From contig NZ_BBWJ01000043.1 in assembly GCF_001463745.1 (NCBI RefSeq), positions 62,001 through 126,000 on the forward strand: 64,000 nucleotides of DNA. The letters are read 5' to 3'. The notes beneath the pieces are model-generated. The model saw nothing but the letters and a program-made list of their open reading frames with translations, had not been told where the DNA came from and did not search any database. Shown piece after piece: positions 52,471 to 62,137 of this stretch (positions within the stretch are counted from its first letter, which is position 1; the number at the start of each line of letters is the position of its first letter). This DNA comes from Aureimonas sp. AU22 (GTDB taxonomy: Bacteria > Pseudomonadota > Alphaproteobacteria > Rhizobiales > Rhizobiaceae). The translations under genes were made by a program, and so were the position numbers.

Positions 52471-52561
52471 ACCGACGTCTGCCAACGCTTTACCCGGAGA
52501 GCTATCGGCGCGATAAGTCGTCCATGTCCGATCTCCTCATCCCCGAAGAGTTTTTGCAAGC

Positions 52562-53247
52562 GTGATCCGCCCGCATATCAAGATCTGCGGCCTCAAGACC
52601 GAAGGCCATATCGACACGGTGCTCGCGCGCGGCGGCTCGGAGGTCGGCTTCGTGCATTTCGAGCGCAGCCCGCGCCATCTGTCGGTCGAGGACATGATCC
52701 GCCTGCGCGCCCATGTCGGCGGCCGGGCGCTGGTGACCGTCGTCACCGTGGATGCCGACGACGAGGTGCTGAAGCGCCTGACGACGCGGGTGAGACCGGA
52801 CGTCATTCAACTGCACGGTTCGGAAACCGCCGCACGCGTCGCCGAGGTGTCCGCCTTGACCGGGACCACCGTGATGAAGGCCATCCCGATTGCCGGCGCC
52901 GCCGACCTATCCGAGATCGAGCGCTTCCGGCCCGTCGCCGATCGCATCCTCCTCGATGCGCGCGCGCCCAAGGGATCGAACATTCCGGGCGGCAACGGCG
53001 TTTCCTTCGACTGGGGCCTTCTCGACGCGGTGGAGAACCGCGACTTCACGCTGTCGGGCGGCATCAACCCGGAGACGATCACGCAGGCCGTACGGCGCGT
53101 GGCACCGCGCGGCCTCGATGTGTCGTCGGGCGTCGAGCGCGAGCCCGGCGTCAAGGACGACGGCCTGATCCACCGCCTCTTCGACGCCTTCGAGGCGGCG
53201 ATCGAGGCGGGCCCCCTCAACCAAGAAGACCGGAAGCGCAGGTTCGC

Positions 53248-53251
<4 letters not shown>
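52562..53251 (+). CDS. trpF: Phosphoribosylanthranilate isomerase
   Basis: A 229-residue TIM barrel starting with GTG at 52562. The catalytic Cys is in [10 protein letters not shown] and the catalytic Asp in [29 protein letters not shown] and [16 protein letters not shown] form the phosphate site. It performs the third step of tryptophan synthesis from chorismate. Its stop overlaps the trpB start (ATGA), beginning the trpF-trpB-cutA-trpA-accD-folC run that is standard, apart from cutA, in Rhizobiales. No tryptophan leader or attenuator was seen upstream. Confidence 0.97.
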
Positions 53252-54471
<1,220 letters not shown>

Positions 54472-54798
54472 ATGCCGGCCGGCGCTCTCGACGTCACCGT
54501 CGCCTGTCCGGACGAGGCGACGGCGCGCGAGATCGCCGACTCGCTCCTCGGACGTCGGCTCGTCGCCTGCGCCCAGCTTTCCGCCCCGATCGAGAGTCGG
54601 TACCGCTGGAACGGCACGCTGGAGAGCGCGCGGGAGGTCGTCCTGGTGCTGAAGACCCATGACGGTCTCTTCGACGTCGTGGCGTCGGCGATCCGTGAGC
54701 TCCATCCCTACGAGGTGCCGGCCGTCACGGCTCAAGCCGTCCTGGCCGACGCGCCGACCTTGAGATGGATCGCGGACGCCTGTATCGCAGTTTCATGA
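54472..54798 (+). CDS. cutA: Divalent-cation tolerance protein CutA
   Basis: A 108-residue PII-like trimeric protein. [52 protein letters not shown] and HPYEVPAV are exact CutA signatures. CutA is linked to copper tolerance in E. coli and otherwise poorly understood. It starts on the base after the trpB stop and overlaps the possible 54795 start of trpA. It is thus inserted in the trp operon and co-translated with it, which is an uncommon arrangement. Confidence 0.95.
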   Translation: MPAGALDVTVACPDEATAREIADSLLGRRLVACAQLSAPIESRYRWNGTLESAREVVLVLKTHDGLFDVVASAIRELHPYEVPAVTAQAVLADAPTLRWIADACIAVS

Positions 54799-54818
54799 CG
54801 AACGGCCGGGATCACACC

Positions 54819-55646
54819 ATGACCACACGCATCGAGACACGCTTCGAGGCGCTGAAGGCGCAAGGGCGTCCGGCGCTCGTCACCTTCGTCATGGCGGGCG
54901 ACCCGGATGCGGGGACGACGCTGGAAGTCCTGCGCGCGCTGCCGGGCGCCGGCGCCGACGTGATCGAGCTCGGCATGCCGTTCTCCGATCCGATGGCCGA
55001 CGGTCCCGCCATTCAGCGGGCCGGCCTGCGCGCTCTTCAGGGCGGCGAGACGCTGGCCAGCACCCTGGACACCGTGCGCGCCTTCCGGCGCGAGGACGCG
55101 GCGACGCCGATCATCCTCATGGGCTACTACAACCCGGTCTTCATCTACGGCGTCGAGCGCTTCGTCGCCGACGCGAAAGCCGCCGGTGTCGATGGGCTGA
55201 TCGTGGTCGACCTGCCGCCCGAGATGGACCGGGAACTCTGCCTGCCGGCGATCGAGGGGGGCTTGAGCTTCATCCGCCTCGCAACGCCGACGACGGACGA
55301 GAAGCGCCTTCCGGCGGTTCTCGCGAACACGTCCGGCTTCGTCTACTACGTGTCGGTCAACGGCATTACCGGCTCGGCAGCGCCCGATACGGGTGCGGTC
55401 GCCGCCGCCGTCGCGCGCATCAAGGCCAAGACGCCGCTTCCGGTCTGCGTCGGCTTCGGCGTGCGCACCGCCGAACAGGCCGCCGCGATCGGCCGGCATG
55501 CCGACGGCGTCGTCGTCGGCTCGGCGCTGGTCGCCGCGATGGAAGACGCGCGCGAGGCGGGAACGCCCGCCATGGTCGAGGCCGTGTCCTCGCTGGTGCG
55601 CGAGCTTGCCGGCGGTCTTGCCCAAGCCCGACTTGCGGCCGCCTGA
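54819..55646 (+). CDS. trpA: Tryptophan synthase alpha subunit
   Basis: The start at [20 protein letters not shown] matches the family N-terminus, with CGGGAT upstream; an ATG at 54795 overlapping cutA (ATGA) would add eight residues. The 275-residue TIM barrel has the catalytic Glu in [16 protein letters not shown], the catalytic Asp in LIVVDLPPE, and [10 protein letters not shown]. It makes indole from indole-glycerol phosphate and channels it to TrpB. Confidence 0.97.
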   Translation: MTTRIETRFEALKAQGRPALVTFVMAGDPDAGTTLEVLRALPGAGADVIELGMPFSDPMADGPAIQRAGLRALQGGETLASTLDTVRAFRREDAATPIILMGYYNPVFIYGVERFVADAKAAGVDGLIVVDLPPEMDRELCLPAIEGGLSFIRLATPTTDEKRLPAVLANTSGFVYYVSVNGITGSAAPDTGAVAAAVARIKAKTPLPVCVGFGVRTAEQAAAIGRHADGVVVGSALVAAMEDAREAGTPAMVEAVSSLVRELAGGLAQARLAAA

Positions 55647-55731
55647 ATCGGCTGCCACTTAAGCTTCAAAGGCCGGCGCGGCCGCTCAGCGTAGCGCCCC
55701 CGGCCGCTTCCGTTTCCGAAGGACCCGGCCC

Positions 55732-56649
55732 TTGAACTGGATCACCAACTACGTCCGCCCGAAGATCTCGAGCCTTCTCGGCCAGCAGCCGCGCGAGGTG
55801 CCGGAGAACCTGTGGATCAAGTGCCCGGAGACGGGCGAGATGGTGTTCCACAAGGATCTGGAAGCCAACCAGTTCGTGATCCCGTCCTCCGGCTTCCACA
55901 TGCGCATCGGCGCGCGGGATCGGCTGACAAGCTTCTTCGACGGTGGCCTCTTCGAGGAGATCGGGCTGGAGAAGGTGCCGCTGGACCCTTTGAAGTTTCG
56001 CGACGAGCGCCGCTACGTCGACCGTCTGAAGGACTCGCGCACCAAGACCGGCATGGAGGATTCCGTCCTCGTCGCCTGCGGCGAGATCGAGGCGCTGCCG
56101 ATCGTGGCGGCCGTTCAGGACTTCGCCTTCATGGGCGGCTCGCTCGGCATGGCGGCGGGCGAGGCGATCGTGACCGCCGCCGAGGTCGCGGTGGAGCGCG
56201 CCCGGCCCCTGGTGCTCTTCGCCTCCTCGGGCGGCGCGCGCATGCAGGAAGGCATCCTCTCCTTGATGCAGCTGCCGCGCACCACGGTGGCGGTCGACAT
56301 GGTGAAGGAGGCGGGGCTTCCCTACATGGTCGTCCTCACCAACCCGACCACGGGCGGCGTCACCGCGTCCTACGCGATGCTCGGCGACGTTCATATCGCC
56401 GAGCCCGGTGCGCTGATCGGCTTTGCCGGCCCGCGCGTCATCGAGCAGACGATCCGCGAGAAGCTGCCCGAGGGCTTCCAGCGCTCCGAATACCTGATGG
56501 AGCACGGGATGGTGGACATGGTGGTCCACCGGCACGAGCTGAAGGGGACCATCGCGCGGCTCCTCAAGGTCCTGACCAAGGCGCCGCTGCCGGCCCTGCC
56601 GGCGCCGGTGGAGGCCGCGCCGGAGCCGGTTCCGGTCCCGGTCGCCTAA
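55732..56649 (+). CDS. accD: Acetyl-CoA carboxylase carboxyltransferase subunit beta
   Basis: A 305-residue protein starting with TTG at 55732, with GAAGGA eight bases upstream. The carboxyltransferase core ([66 protein letters not shown]) is intact. The N-terminal zinc ribbon of E. coli AccD (two C-x2-C pairs) is not recognisable: only one Cys (WIKCPETGE) is present, as I recall for rhizobial AccD. It works with AccA, encoded elsewhere. folC follows after eight bases. Confidence 0.97.
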   Translation: MNWITNYVRPKISSLLGQQPREVPENLWIKCPETGEMVFHKDLEANQFVIPSSGFHMRIGARDRLTSFFDGGLFEEIGLEKVPLDPLKFRDERRYVDRLKDSRTKTGMEDSVLVACGEIEALPIVAAVQDFAFMGGSLGMAAGEAIVTAAEVAVERARPLVLFASSGGARMQEGILSLMQLPRTTVAVDMVKEAGLPYMVVLTNPTTGGVTASYAMLGDVHIAEPGALIGFAGPRVIEQTIREKLPEGFQRSEYLMEHGMVDMVVHRHELKGTIARLLKVLTKAPLPALPAPVEAAPEPVPVPVA

Positions 56650-56657
56650 GCGCCGCG

Positions 56658-57995
56658 ATGAGCGAGACGAGCCTTGCCGCGGCCGAGATCGCACGGCTTC
56701 TGGAGCATCTGCCGAAGGGCATCGACCTCGGGCTGGACCGCATCCGCCGCCTCCTGACGACGCTCGGCGAGCCGCAACGCAAGCTCCCGCCGGTGATCCA
56801 CGTCGCCGGCACGAACGGCAAGGGCTCCACCGTCGCCTTCTCGCGCGCCATCCTGGAAGCGTCCGGCCGGGCCGTTCATGTCCACACCTCGCCCCATCTC
56901 GTGGATTGGCGCGAGCGCTACCGGCTGGCCGGGACGGGGGGCGGACGGGGCGCGCTCGTGGCCGACGATCTCCTCGCCGAGACCGTGCGCCGGGCCGCCC
57001 TCGCCAACGGGGACGACGCGGTGACCGTGTTCGAGCTCCTCACCGCTGTCGCCTTCCTGCTCTTTTCCGAGCATCCCGCCGACGCGGTGCTTCTGGAGGT
57101 CGGCCTCGGCGGGCGGTTCGACGCGACCAACGTCGTGGAACAGCCGGCGGTGACGGCCGTCACCAGCGTGTCTCTCGACCACCAGGCCTATCTCGGCGAC
57201 CGGGTGGAGCTGATCGCGGCGGAAAAGGCCGGCATCTTCAAGCGGGGATCGCCCGTCGTGATCGGTCCCCAGACCGAGCCGACGGCCCTGGAGGTCCTGC
57301 GCGACAAGGCCGCGCGCACCGGTGCGCCCGTTCTCGTCCACGGTCAGGACTTCCACGCCATCAACGAGCGCGGACGCCTCGTCTACCAGGACGACCACGG
57401 TCTCCTCGACCTGCCCCTGCCGCGCCTTCCCGGCCGGCACCAGATCGGCAATGCCGCAACGGCTATCGCGGCGCTGCGAGCGGGCGGCTTCGCGCCGACG
57501 CAAGGCGCGATCGAGCGCGGCATCGCGTCCGCCGAATGGCCGGGACGCCTGCAGCGCATCACCTCCGGCCCGCTGGTGGCGCTGGCGCCGGACGGCGCCG
57601 AAATCTGGCTGGACGGCGGTCACAATCCCGGCGCCGGCGTCGTCATCGCCGAGGCCATGGCCGACATGGAGGAGCGCGTGCCGCGCCCCCTGGTGCTGAT
57701 CACCGGCATGCTGAACACGAAGGAGCCGGGCGGCTTCTTCGAGGCCTTCGCCGGCATGGCGCGCCATGTCTTCACCGTGCCGATCCGCTCGTCCGATGCG
57801 GGCATCGATCCGGTGACGCTGGCGGATGCCGCGCTCGAGGCCGGGCTCGACGCGGAACCGGCGGCGGGCGTCTCGGCCGCCATCCGGCGCGTCGCCTCCC
57901 ATTGGCAGGGCGGGCCCGCGCCACGCTTCCTGATCTGCGGCTCGCTGTATCTGGCTGGCGACGTCCTCGCAGAAAGCGACCTCGCCCCACGCTGA
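56658..57995 (+). CDS. folC: Bifunctional folylpolyglutamate/dihydrofolate synthase
   Basis: A 445-residue Mur-ligase-fold enzyme. The ATP loop is HVAGTNGKGSTVAFSRA (near residue 50), and SPHLVDWRERYR, LEVGLGGRFDATN, SVSLDHQAYLGD and WLDGGHNPGAG follow in the family order. It adds glutamate to dihydropteroate and to folates. It follows accD closely and ends at a bidirectional terminator shared with trxA. Confidence 0.97.
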   Translation: MSETSLAAAEIARLLEHLPKGIDLGLDRIRRLLTTLGEPQRKLPPVIHVAGTNGKGSTVAFSRAILEASGRAVHVHTSPHLVDWRERYRLAGTGGGRGALVADDLLAETVRRAALANGDDAVTVFELLTAVAFLLFSEHPADAVLLEVGLGGRFDATNVVEQPAVTAVTSVSLDHQAYLGDRVELIAAEKAGIFKRGSPVVIGPQTEPTALEVLRDKAARTGAPVLVHGQDFHAINERGRLVYQDDHGLLDLPLPRLPGRHQIGNAATAIAALRAGGFAPTQGAIERGIASAEWPGRLQRITSGPLVALAPDGAEIWLDGGHNPGAGVVIAEAMADMEERVPRPLVLITGMLNTKEPGGFFEAFAGMARHVFTVPIRSSDAGIDPVTLADAALEAGLDAEPAAGVSAAIRRVASHWQGGPAPRFLICGSLYLAGDVLAESDLAPR

Positions 57996-58003
57996 GACCA
58001 TGA

Positions 58004-58040
58004 AAAAGCCCGCGACCGACGGACGGTCGCGGGCTTTTTC
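58004..58040. terminator. Bidirectional rho-independent terminator between folC and trxA
   Basis: A 16-base arm (58004-58019) pairs perfectly with 58025-58040 around ACGGA. A run of A on the left and of T on the right makes it work for both convergent transcripts. Confidence 0.93.
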
Positions 58041-58061
58041 AGGTTTCGAGACGGGAAACGC

Positions 58062-58382
58062 TTAAGCCGCGTTCGAGTTGATCCAGGCGAGGATCTGGCT
58101 CTTGGCGGCGGCACCCACCTTCACCACCGGCTCCTGGCCGGGGTTGAACAGCATCAGGGTGGGGATCGAGCGCACGCCGAACTGGGCGGCGAGATCCGGG
58201 TTCTCGTCGATATTGACCTTCACGATCGCGACCTTGTCGGTCTCTTCGGAAATCTCCTCGAGGCTCGGCGCGATCATCTTGCAGGGACCGCACCATTCGG
58301 CCCAGAAGTCCACGACGACCGGCTTGCCGGCCTGCAGCACATCGGTCTGGAACGAGGAATTGTCGGTCTTCTTGGTGGCCAT
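58062..58382 (-). CDS. trxA: Thioredoxin 1
   Basis: The start at [10 protein letters not shown] has GGAGC upstream. The 106-residue protein has the active site [10 protein letters not shown] (Cys31, Cys34), the buried Asp in VVVDFWAEW and the cis-Pro in SIPTLMLF. It is the general cytoplasmic disulfide reductant. It is convergent with folC and lies downstream of addA on the minus strand, a conserved neighbourhood in this order. Confidence 0.97.
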   Translation of the reverse strand: MATKKTDNSSFQTDVLQAGKPVVVDFWAEWCGPCKMIAPSLEEISEETDKVAIVKVNIDENPDLAAQFGVRSIPTLMLFNPGQEPVVKVGAAAKSQILAWINSNAA

Positions 58383-58510
58383 GGAACGCTCCGGTGCCGC
58401 AAGGCTCCGTGCGGACACCTCGCGCGATGGTTCGAGAAAGAGCCGGCGAAGCTAGAATCGCTCCGTGCGGGCTCCGGGTGCACCATAGGTAGAAGGGAGG
58501 AGCGGCCGGT

Positions 58511-61500
58511 TCAAGCGCCGCCCCCGCCGGCCGTGCTGCGCGCCGCCCGCTCGGCGAGGGCCTCGGTCATGGCGTCCTGCGTCACCTCGATCAGCCGCGG
58601 CCCCTCGCTGTAGAGGAGCGCGGCCCGGATCTGCCGGCCCTTGAAGAGCGGGCGCACCATTTCGGCGTAGAGCGCCAGCTGAAGGACATGGGCGGCGGGA
58701 ACGCCCGACAGCGTTTCGGGAAACGGTCTGTTCGTCTTGTAGTCGAGGATGTGGACGGTCTCCGCCGTCACCGCCAGACGGTCGATCGCGCCGCTGACAG
58801 CATAGCGTCGTCCGCCAAGCTCGATCTCGCCGGCCACCGCGACCTCGGCGCGGTTGCCCGGCGCGAAGTAGGGGGCATAGGCGGGATCGGACAGGATGCC
58901 GAGCGCCTGGGCGGCGATCCCCATGGCGTCCTCCTCGCCCAGCGCCCGTCCTTCGCGAAGCGCATAGGCGTGGGCGGCCGCCTCGCGCTCGGCGGGATCC
59001 AGATCGGGCAGAGCCTGCAGAAGACGGTGGAGAAGAAGGCCGCGCCGGACGCCCGCGCCCGGCCGGGCGGTGGCGCCGAGAACCGGCGAAGACGACAGGG
59101 GGCCTGCCTCGTCCATCGCCGCGAGTTCGATCCGGCTTCCGCCCGAGGCCGTCGAGGGCTGGAGCGGACGGGGAGGCAGTTCCTCGGGATCGAGCTTCGA
59201 CAGGTCGAGCGCCCGGAACACCGGTGCCTCCGGCGGCGGTGCGGGCGCGAGGGCCTCGCCTTCCGGCTCCGCACCGAGCCGCCAGCCCAGCGTTTCCCCG
59301 GTTGCCGCGTCCCGGATCTCGCGCCCATGGGGCTTCAAGGCGACTTCCACCCGTTGCAGCCAGGACGCTTCGTCGGGGCCGCGCACGCCGGAGAGACCGC
59401 AGACCACCAGCCGGTCGGCCGCGCGCGTGAGGCCGACATAGAGGAGGCGGCGGTATTCATCCTCCGCGCGCGCCCGCTCGGCCTCACGCAGGGCGCTGAC
59501 TGCGCTCTCTCGCGCCGATGTGTCGGGGCACCAGAGGAAGCCCGGCGGCATGCCGGGGGGCAGGCCCGGCATGTCCGTCCATTCCATCAGCTTGGCGCCG
59601 TGCGAATGGCTGAACGGGGCGGAGCCGGGGTCGACCAGGAAGACGACCGGCGCTTCCAGCCCCTTGGAGGCGTGCGTCGTCATGATGCGGACCTCGCCGC
59701 GACCGTGCTCCATCTCCCGCTTGATCTCGGGGGGCGAGGCGGCGAGATCGGCAAGGAACGCCTCCAGCCCGCCGCGCCCGGCCTGCTCCTCGGCCAGCGC
59801 CAGATCGAGGAACGCGTCCACCACGTCGCCGGCGTCGCGACCGAGCCGGGCGACGAGCCGGGCGCGGCCCTCCTCGGGGCCGAGGATGCGGGCGAAGAAG
59901 GTGAACACGGTCTCGAAGCCCGCGCGGCGGCGCAGTTCCTCCAGCCGGTCGAAGGCTTTCGCCGCCTTCTCGCGGAGTTTCTCGCGCGCGGGCCCTGGGA
60001 CGAAGTCCGGGATGCGCTCGGCCCCGCCGGGGCGGGCGAGGCGCCGGAGCGCAAAATAAAGCGCTTCCGGTTGCTTGGCACCGCGACGCGACAGGGCGAG
60101 CGCCATCAGCTCGTCGTCGGTGAAGCCGAAGAGGGGGCTCTTGAGGCATGCCGCCAGCGAAAGCTCGTCCTCGGTGTTGGAAACGGTGCGGCCGAGGGCC
60201 GCGAGATCGGCCACCGCGATATGGTCGGTGATCACGAGCCGGTCGGCCCCGGCGACGCGGATGCCGGCCTTGCGCAGCGCGGCACCCATGGCCGCGACGA
60301 AGCCGGAGCGCTTGCGCACGAGAATGAGGACGTCGCCGGCATCGAGCGGGCGTACCGTGCCCTTCACCCGGATCGGGCGGCCAAGCCATTCGCCGATGCG
60401 AGCGGCGATGCGGGCGGCCAGGCGATGGGCGGGCGAAGATTCGGGCTGAAGATCGACCGGCGTCAGCCAGTCCTCGTGCTGCGGCACGGTAGCGGGCGCG
60501 ACCACCGGCCAGACCTCGATCAGGCCGGGATCGGCCGATCGCGTGGAAACGTGGACGGGCGGGCCTTCCTCCGACTGGAGGCCGCGCCGGTCGGCGGGGT
60601 CGGCGAAGACTTGATCGACGGCGCGGAGGATGTCGGGCACCGAGCGAAAGGACTGGTGCAGCTCGACGCGCGCGAAGGGACGCTCTCCTCCTTCCGCGAG
60701 CGAACGCAGGTACTCGCGCTCACGCGCGAACATTTCCGGCGAGGCGCCCTGGAACGAGTAGATCGACTGCTTCTCGTCGCCGACGGCGAACACTGTGCGC
60801 GGCCGGACGCTAGCCGAGGCGCCGGCGAAGAACTCCTCCACAAGCTGGCGCACGACCTGCCACTGGCGGGGGCTCGTGTCCTGCGCCTCGTCGACCAGTA
60901 CGTGGTCGATGCCCTGGTCGAGTTTGAAATGCACCCAGGCCGAGGCTTCCGCCCGCAGGAGAAGATCGGCGGTGCGCACGATCAGGTCCTCGAAGTCGAG
61001 CCGACCCCGCCGCCGCTTGAGGCTCGCATAGTCCGCCTCCAGCTTCTCGGCGATCGTGAGCGCCGCGCCGCTGGCGCGCGCAAGCCGCAAGGTCGCCAGT
61101 CGCTCGCGCCGCTCCTCGAGAAACTCCGCCAGCGTTTCCAGGCGTTCCTCGAAGTCGGCGAAGGCGCCGGCAACCGCTTTGGTGGCGACGCTTGACGCCT
61201 TGTAGCGCCCGCCATCGGCCTTGAAGACGACGGAGCACAGGGCGGCAAAACGCGCGTCCGGCGTCTCGGCCCCGTCCACATCGGCGATCTTCGCCGCGAG
61301 CTTCGCGTCGGTCGCCTTGCCGCTCCGGGTGGCGGCCTCGGCGAGCGCCTCGCGGAAGCTCTCCTCGAAGCCCGGCGGATCGATCGCGGCTGCGAGCGCG
61401 TCGGCCTCCGTCTCGCCCGGCCTGAGGCCGAGCGCCCGGCGAAGGCGCTCCTCCGCCGCCTCGCGCCCCCCCGTCGCCTCCAGATGCCGGCGTAGCCGGT

Positions 61501-62137
61501 CGCGGCGCCCGACGATTTCCGAGAGCAGCGCGTCGAGGCCCCACTCGCCCGACATGGACAGGGCATCGGCGAAGGCGCGGGCGATCGCGGCGTCCTCCGC
61601 GTCCTGGCCGCCGGGGTCGTCGGGGCGAGTGCTCGCTCCCGAGATCAGAATGCGCCGGGCCTCGGCAAGGAGAAGGGCGCTTTCCGTCTCGTCCATCACC
61701 TCGAAATGGCCGGGAATGTTGGCTTCCAGCGGGAACTGGTGGAGCACCGCCTCGCAGAAGGCGTGGATGGTCTGGATCTTGAGGCCGCCCGGCGCTTCCA
61801 GCGCGCGCGCGAAGAGGCGGCGCGCCTCGGCGAGGCGCTCGCGCGACGGGCGGCGCCGATCCAGCGCCTCGATGGCCTTCGAGAGTGTCTCCTCGTCCGT
61901 CACCGCCCAGTGCGACAGGCGCCCGAAGACGCGCGTCTGCATCTCGGCCGCCGCTGCCTTGGTGTAGGTGAGGCACAGGATCTTCGATGGCTCGGCACCG
62001 GCCAGGAGCAGGCGCACGACGCGCTCGGTCAGGACGTGCGTCTTGCCGGATCCGGCGTTGGCCGCCACGAACACCGAGCGCGCGGGGTCGGAGGCGATGC
62101 GCTGCGCCTCGATCGTGGCGGGAAGGACCTCGCTCAT
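58511..62137 (-). CDS. addA: Double-strand break repair helicase-nuclease AddA
   Basis: A 1208-residue UvrD-type helicase with a C-terminal nuclease. The start at MSEVLPATIEAQRIASDPARS overlaps the addB stop by four bases. Walker A is AANAGSGKTHVLTERV (near residue 25), followed by LCLTYTKAAAAEMQTRV, LVDEAQDTSPRQWQVV (DEAQD motif II), FAVGDEKQSIYSFQGA and VRIMTTHASKGLEAPVVFLVD (motif V region). The nuclease motif is in VHILDYKTNRPFP near residue 1125. With AddB it resects DNA ends for RecA loading, replacing RecBCD. Confidence 0.97.
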   Translation of the reverse strand: MSEVLPATIEAQRIASDPARSVFVAANAGSGKTHVLTERVVRLLLAGAEPSKILCLTYTKAAAAEMQTRVFGRLSHWAVTDEETLSKAIEALDRRRPSRERLAEARRLFARALEAPGGLKIQTIHAFCEAVLHQFPLEANIPGHFEVMDETESALLLAEARRILISGASTRPDDPGGQDAEDAAIARAFADALSMSGEWGLDALLSEIVGRRDRLRRHLEATGGREAAEERLRRALGLRPGETEADALAAAIDPPGFEESFREALAEAATRSGKATDAKLAAKIADVDGAETPDARFAALCSVVFKADGGRYKASSVATKAVAGAFADFEERLETLAEFLEERRERLATLRLARASGAALTIAEKLEADYASLKRRRGRLDFEDLIVRTADLLLRAEASAWVHFKLDQGIDHVLVDEAQDTSPRQWQVVRQLVEEFFAGASASVRPRTVFAVGDEKQSIYSFQGASPEMFAREREYLRSLAEGGERPFARVELHQSFRSVPDILRAVDQVFADPADRRGLQSEEGPPVHVSTRSADPGLIEVWPVVAPATVPQHEDWLTPVDLQPESSPAHRLAARIAARIGEWLGRPIRVKGTVRPLDAGDVLILVRKRSGFVAAMGAALRKAGIRVAGADRLVITDHIAVADLAALGRTVSNTEDELSLAACLKSPLFGFTDDELMALALSRRGAKQPEALYFALRRLARPGGAERIPDFVPGPAREKLREKAAKAFDRLEELRRRAGFETVFTFFARILGPEEGRARLVARLGRDAGDVVDAFLDLALAEEQAGRGGLEAFLADLAASPPEIKREMEHGRGEVRIMTTHASKGLEAPVVFLVDPGSAPFSHSHGAKLMEWTDMPGLPPGMPPGFLWCPDTSARESAVSALREAERARAEDEYRRLLYVGLTRAADRLVVCGLSGVRGPDEASWLQRVEVALKPHGREIRDAATGETLGWRLGAEPEGEALAPAPPPEAPVFRALDLSKLDPEELPPRPLQPSTASGGSRIELAAMDEAGPLSSSPVLGATARPGAGVRRGLLLHRLLQALPDLDPAEREAAAHAYALREGRALGEEDAMGIAAQALGILSDPAYAPYFAPGNRAEVAVAGEIELGGRRYAVSGAIDRLAVTAETVHILDYKTNRPFPETLSGVPAAHVLQLALYAEMVRPLFKGRQIRAALLYSEGPRLIEVTQDAMTEALAERAARSTAGGGGA

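Noticed and set aside
52471-52561. Tryptophan attenuator or leader before trpF
   Set aside because: No Trp-rich leader peptide or competing hairpins are visible in this short gap.
58688-61195. An 835-codon plus-strand open frame
   Set aside because: It is antisense to addA and has no recognisable domain.
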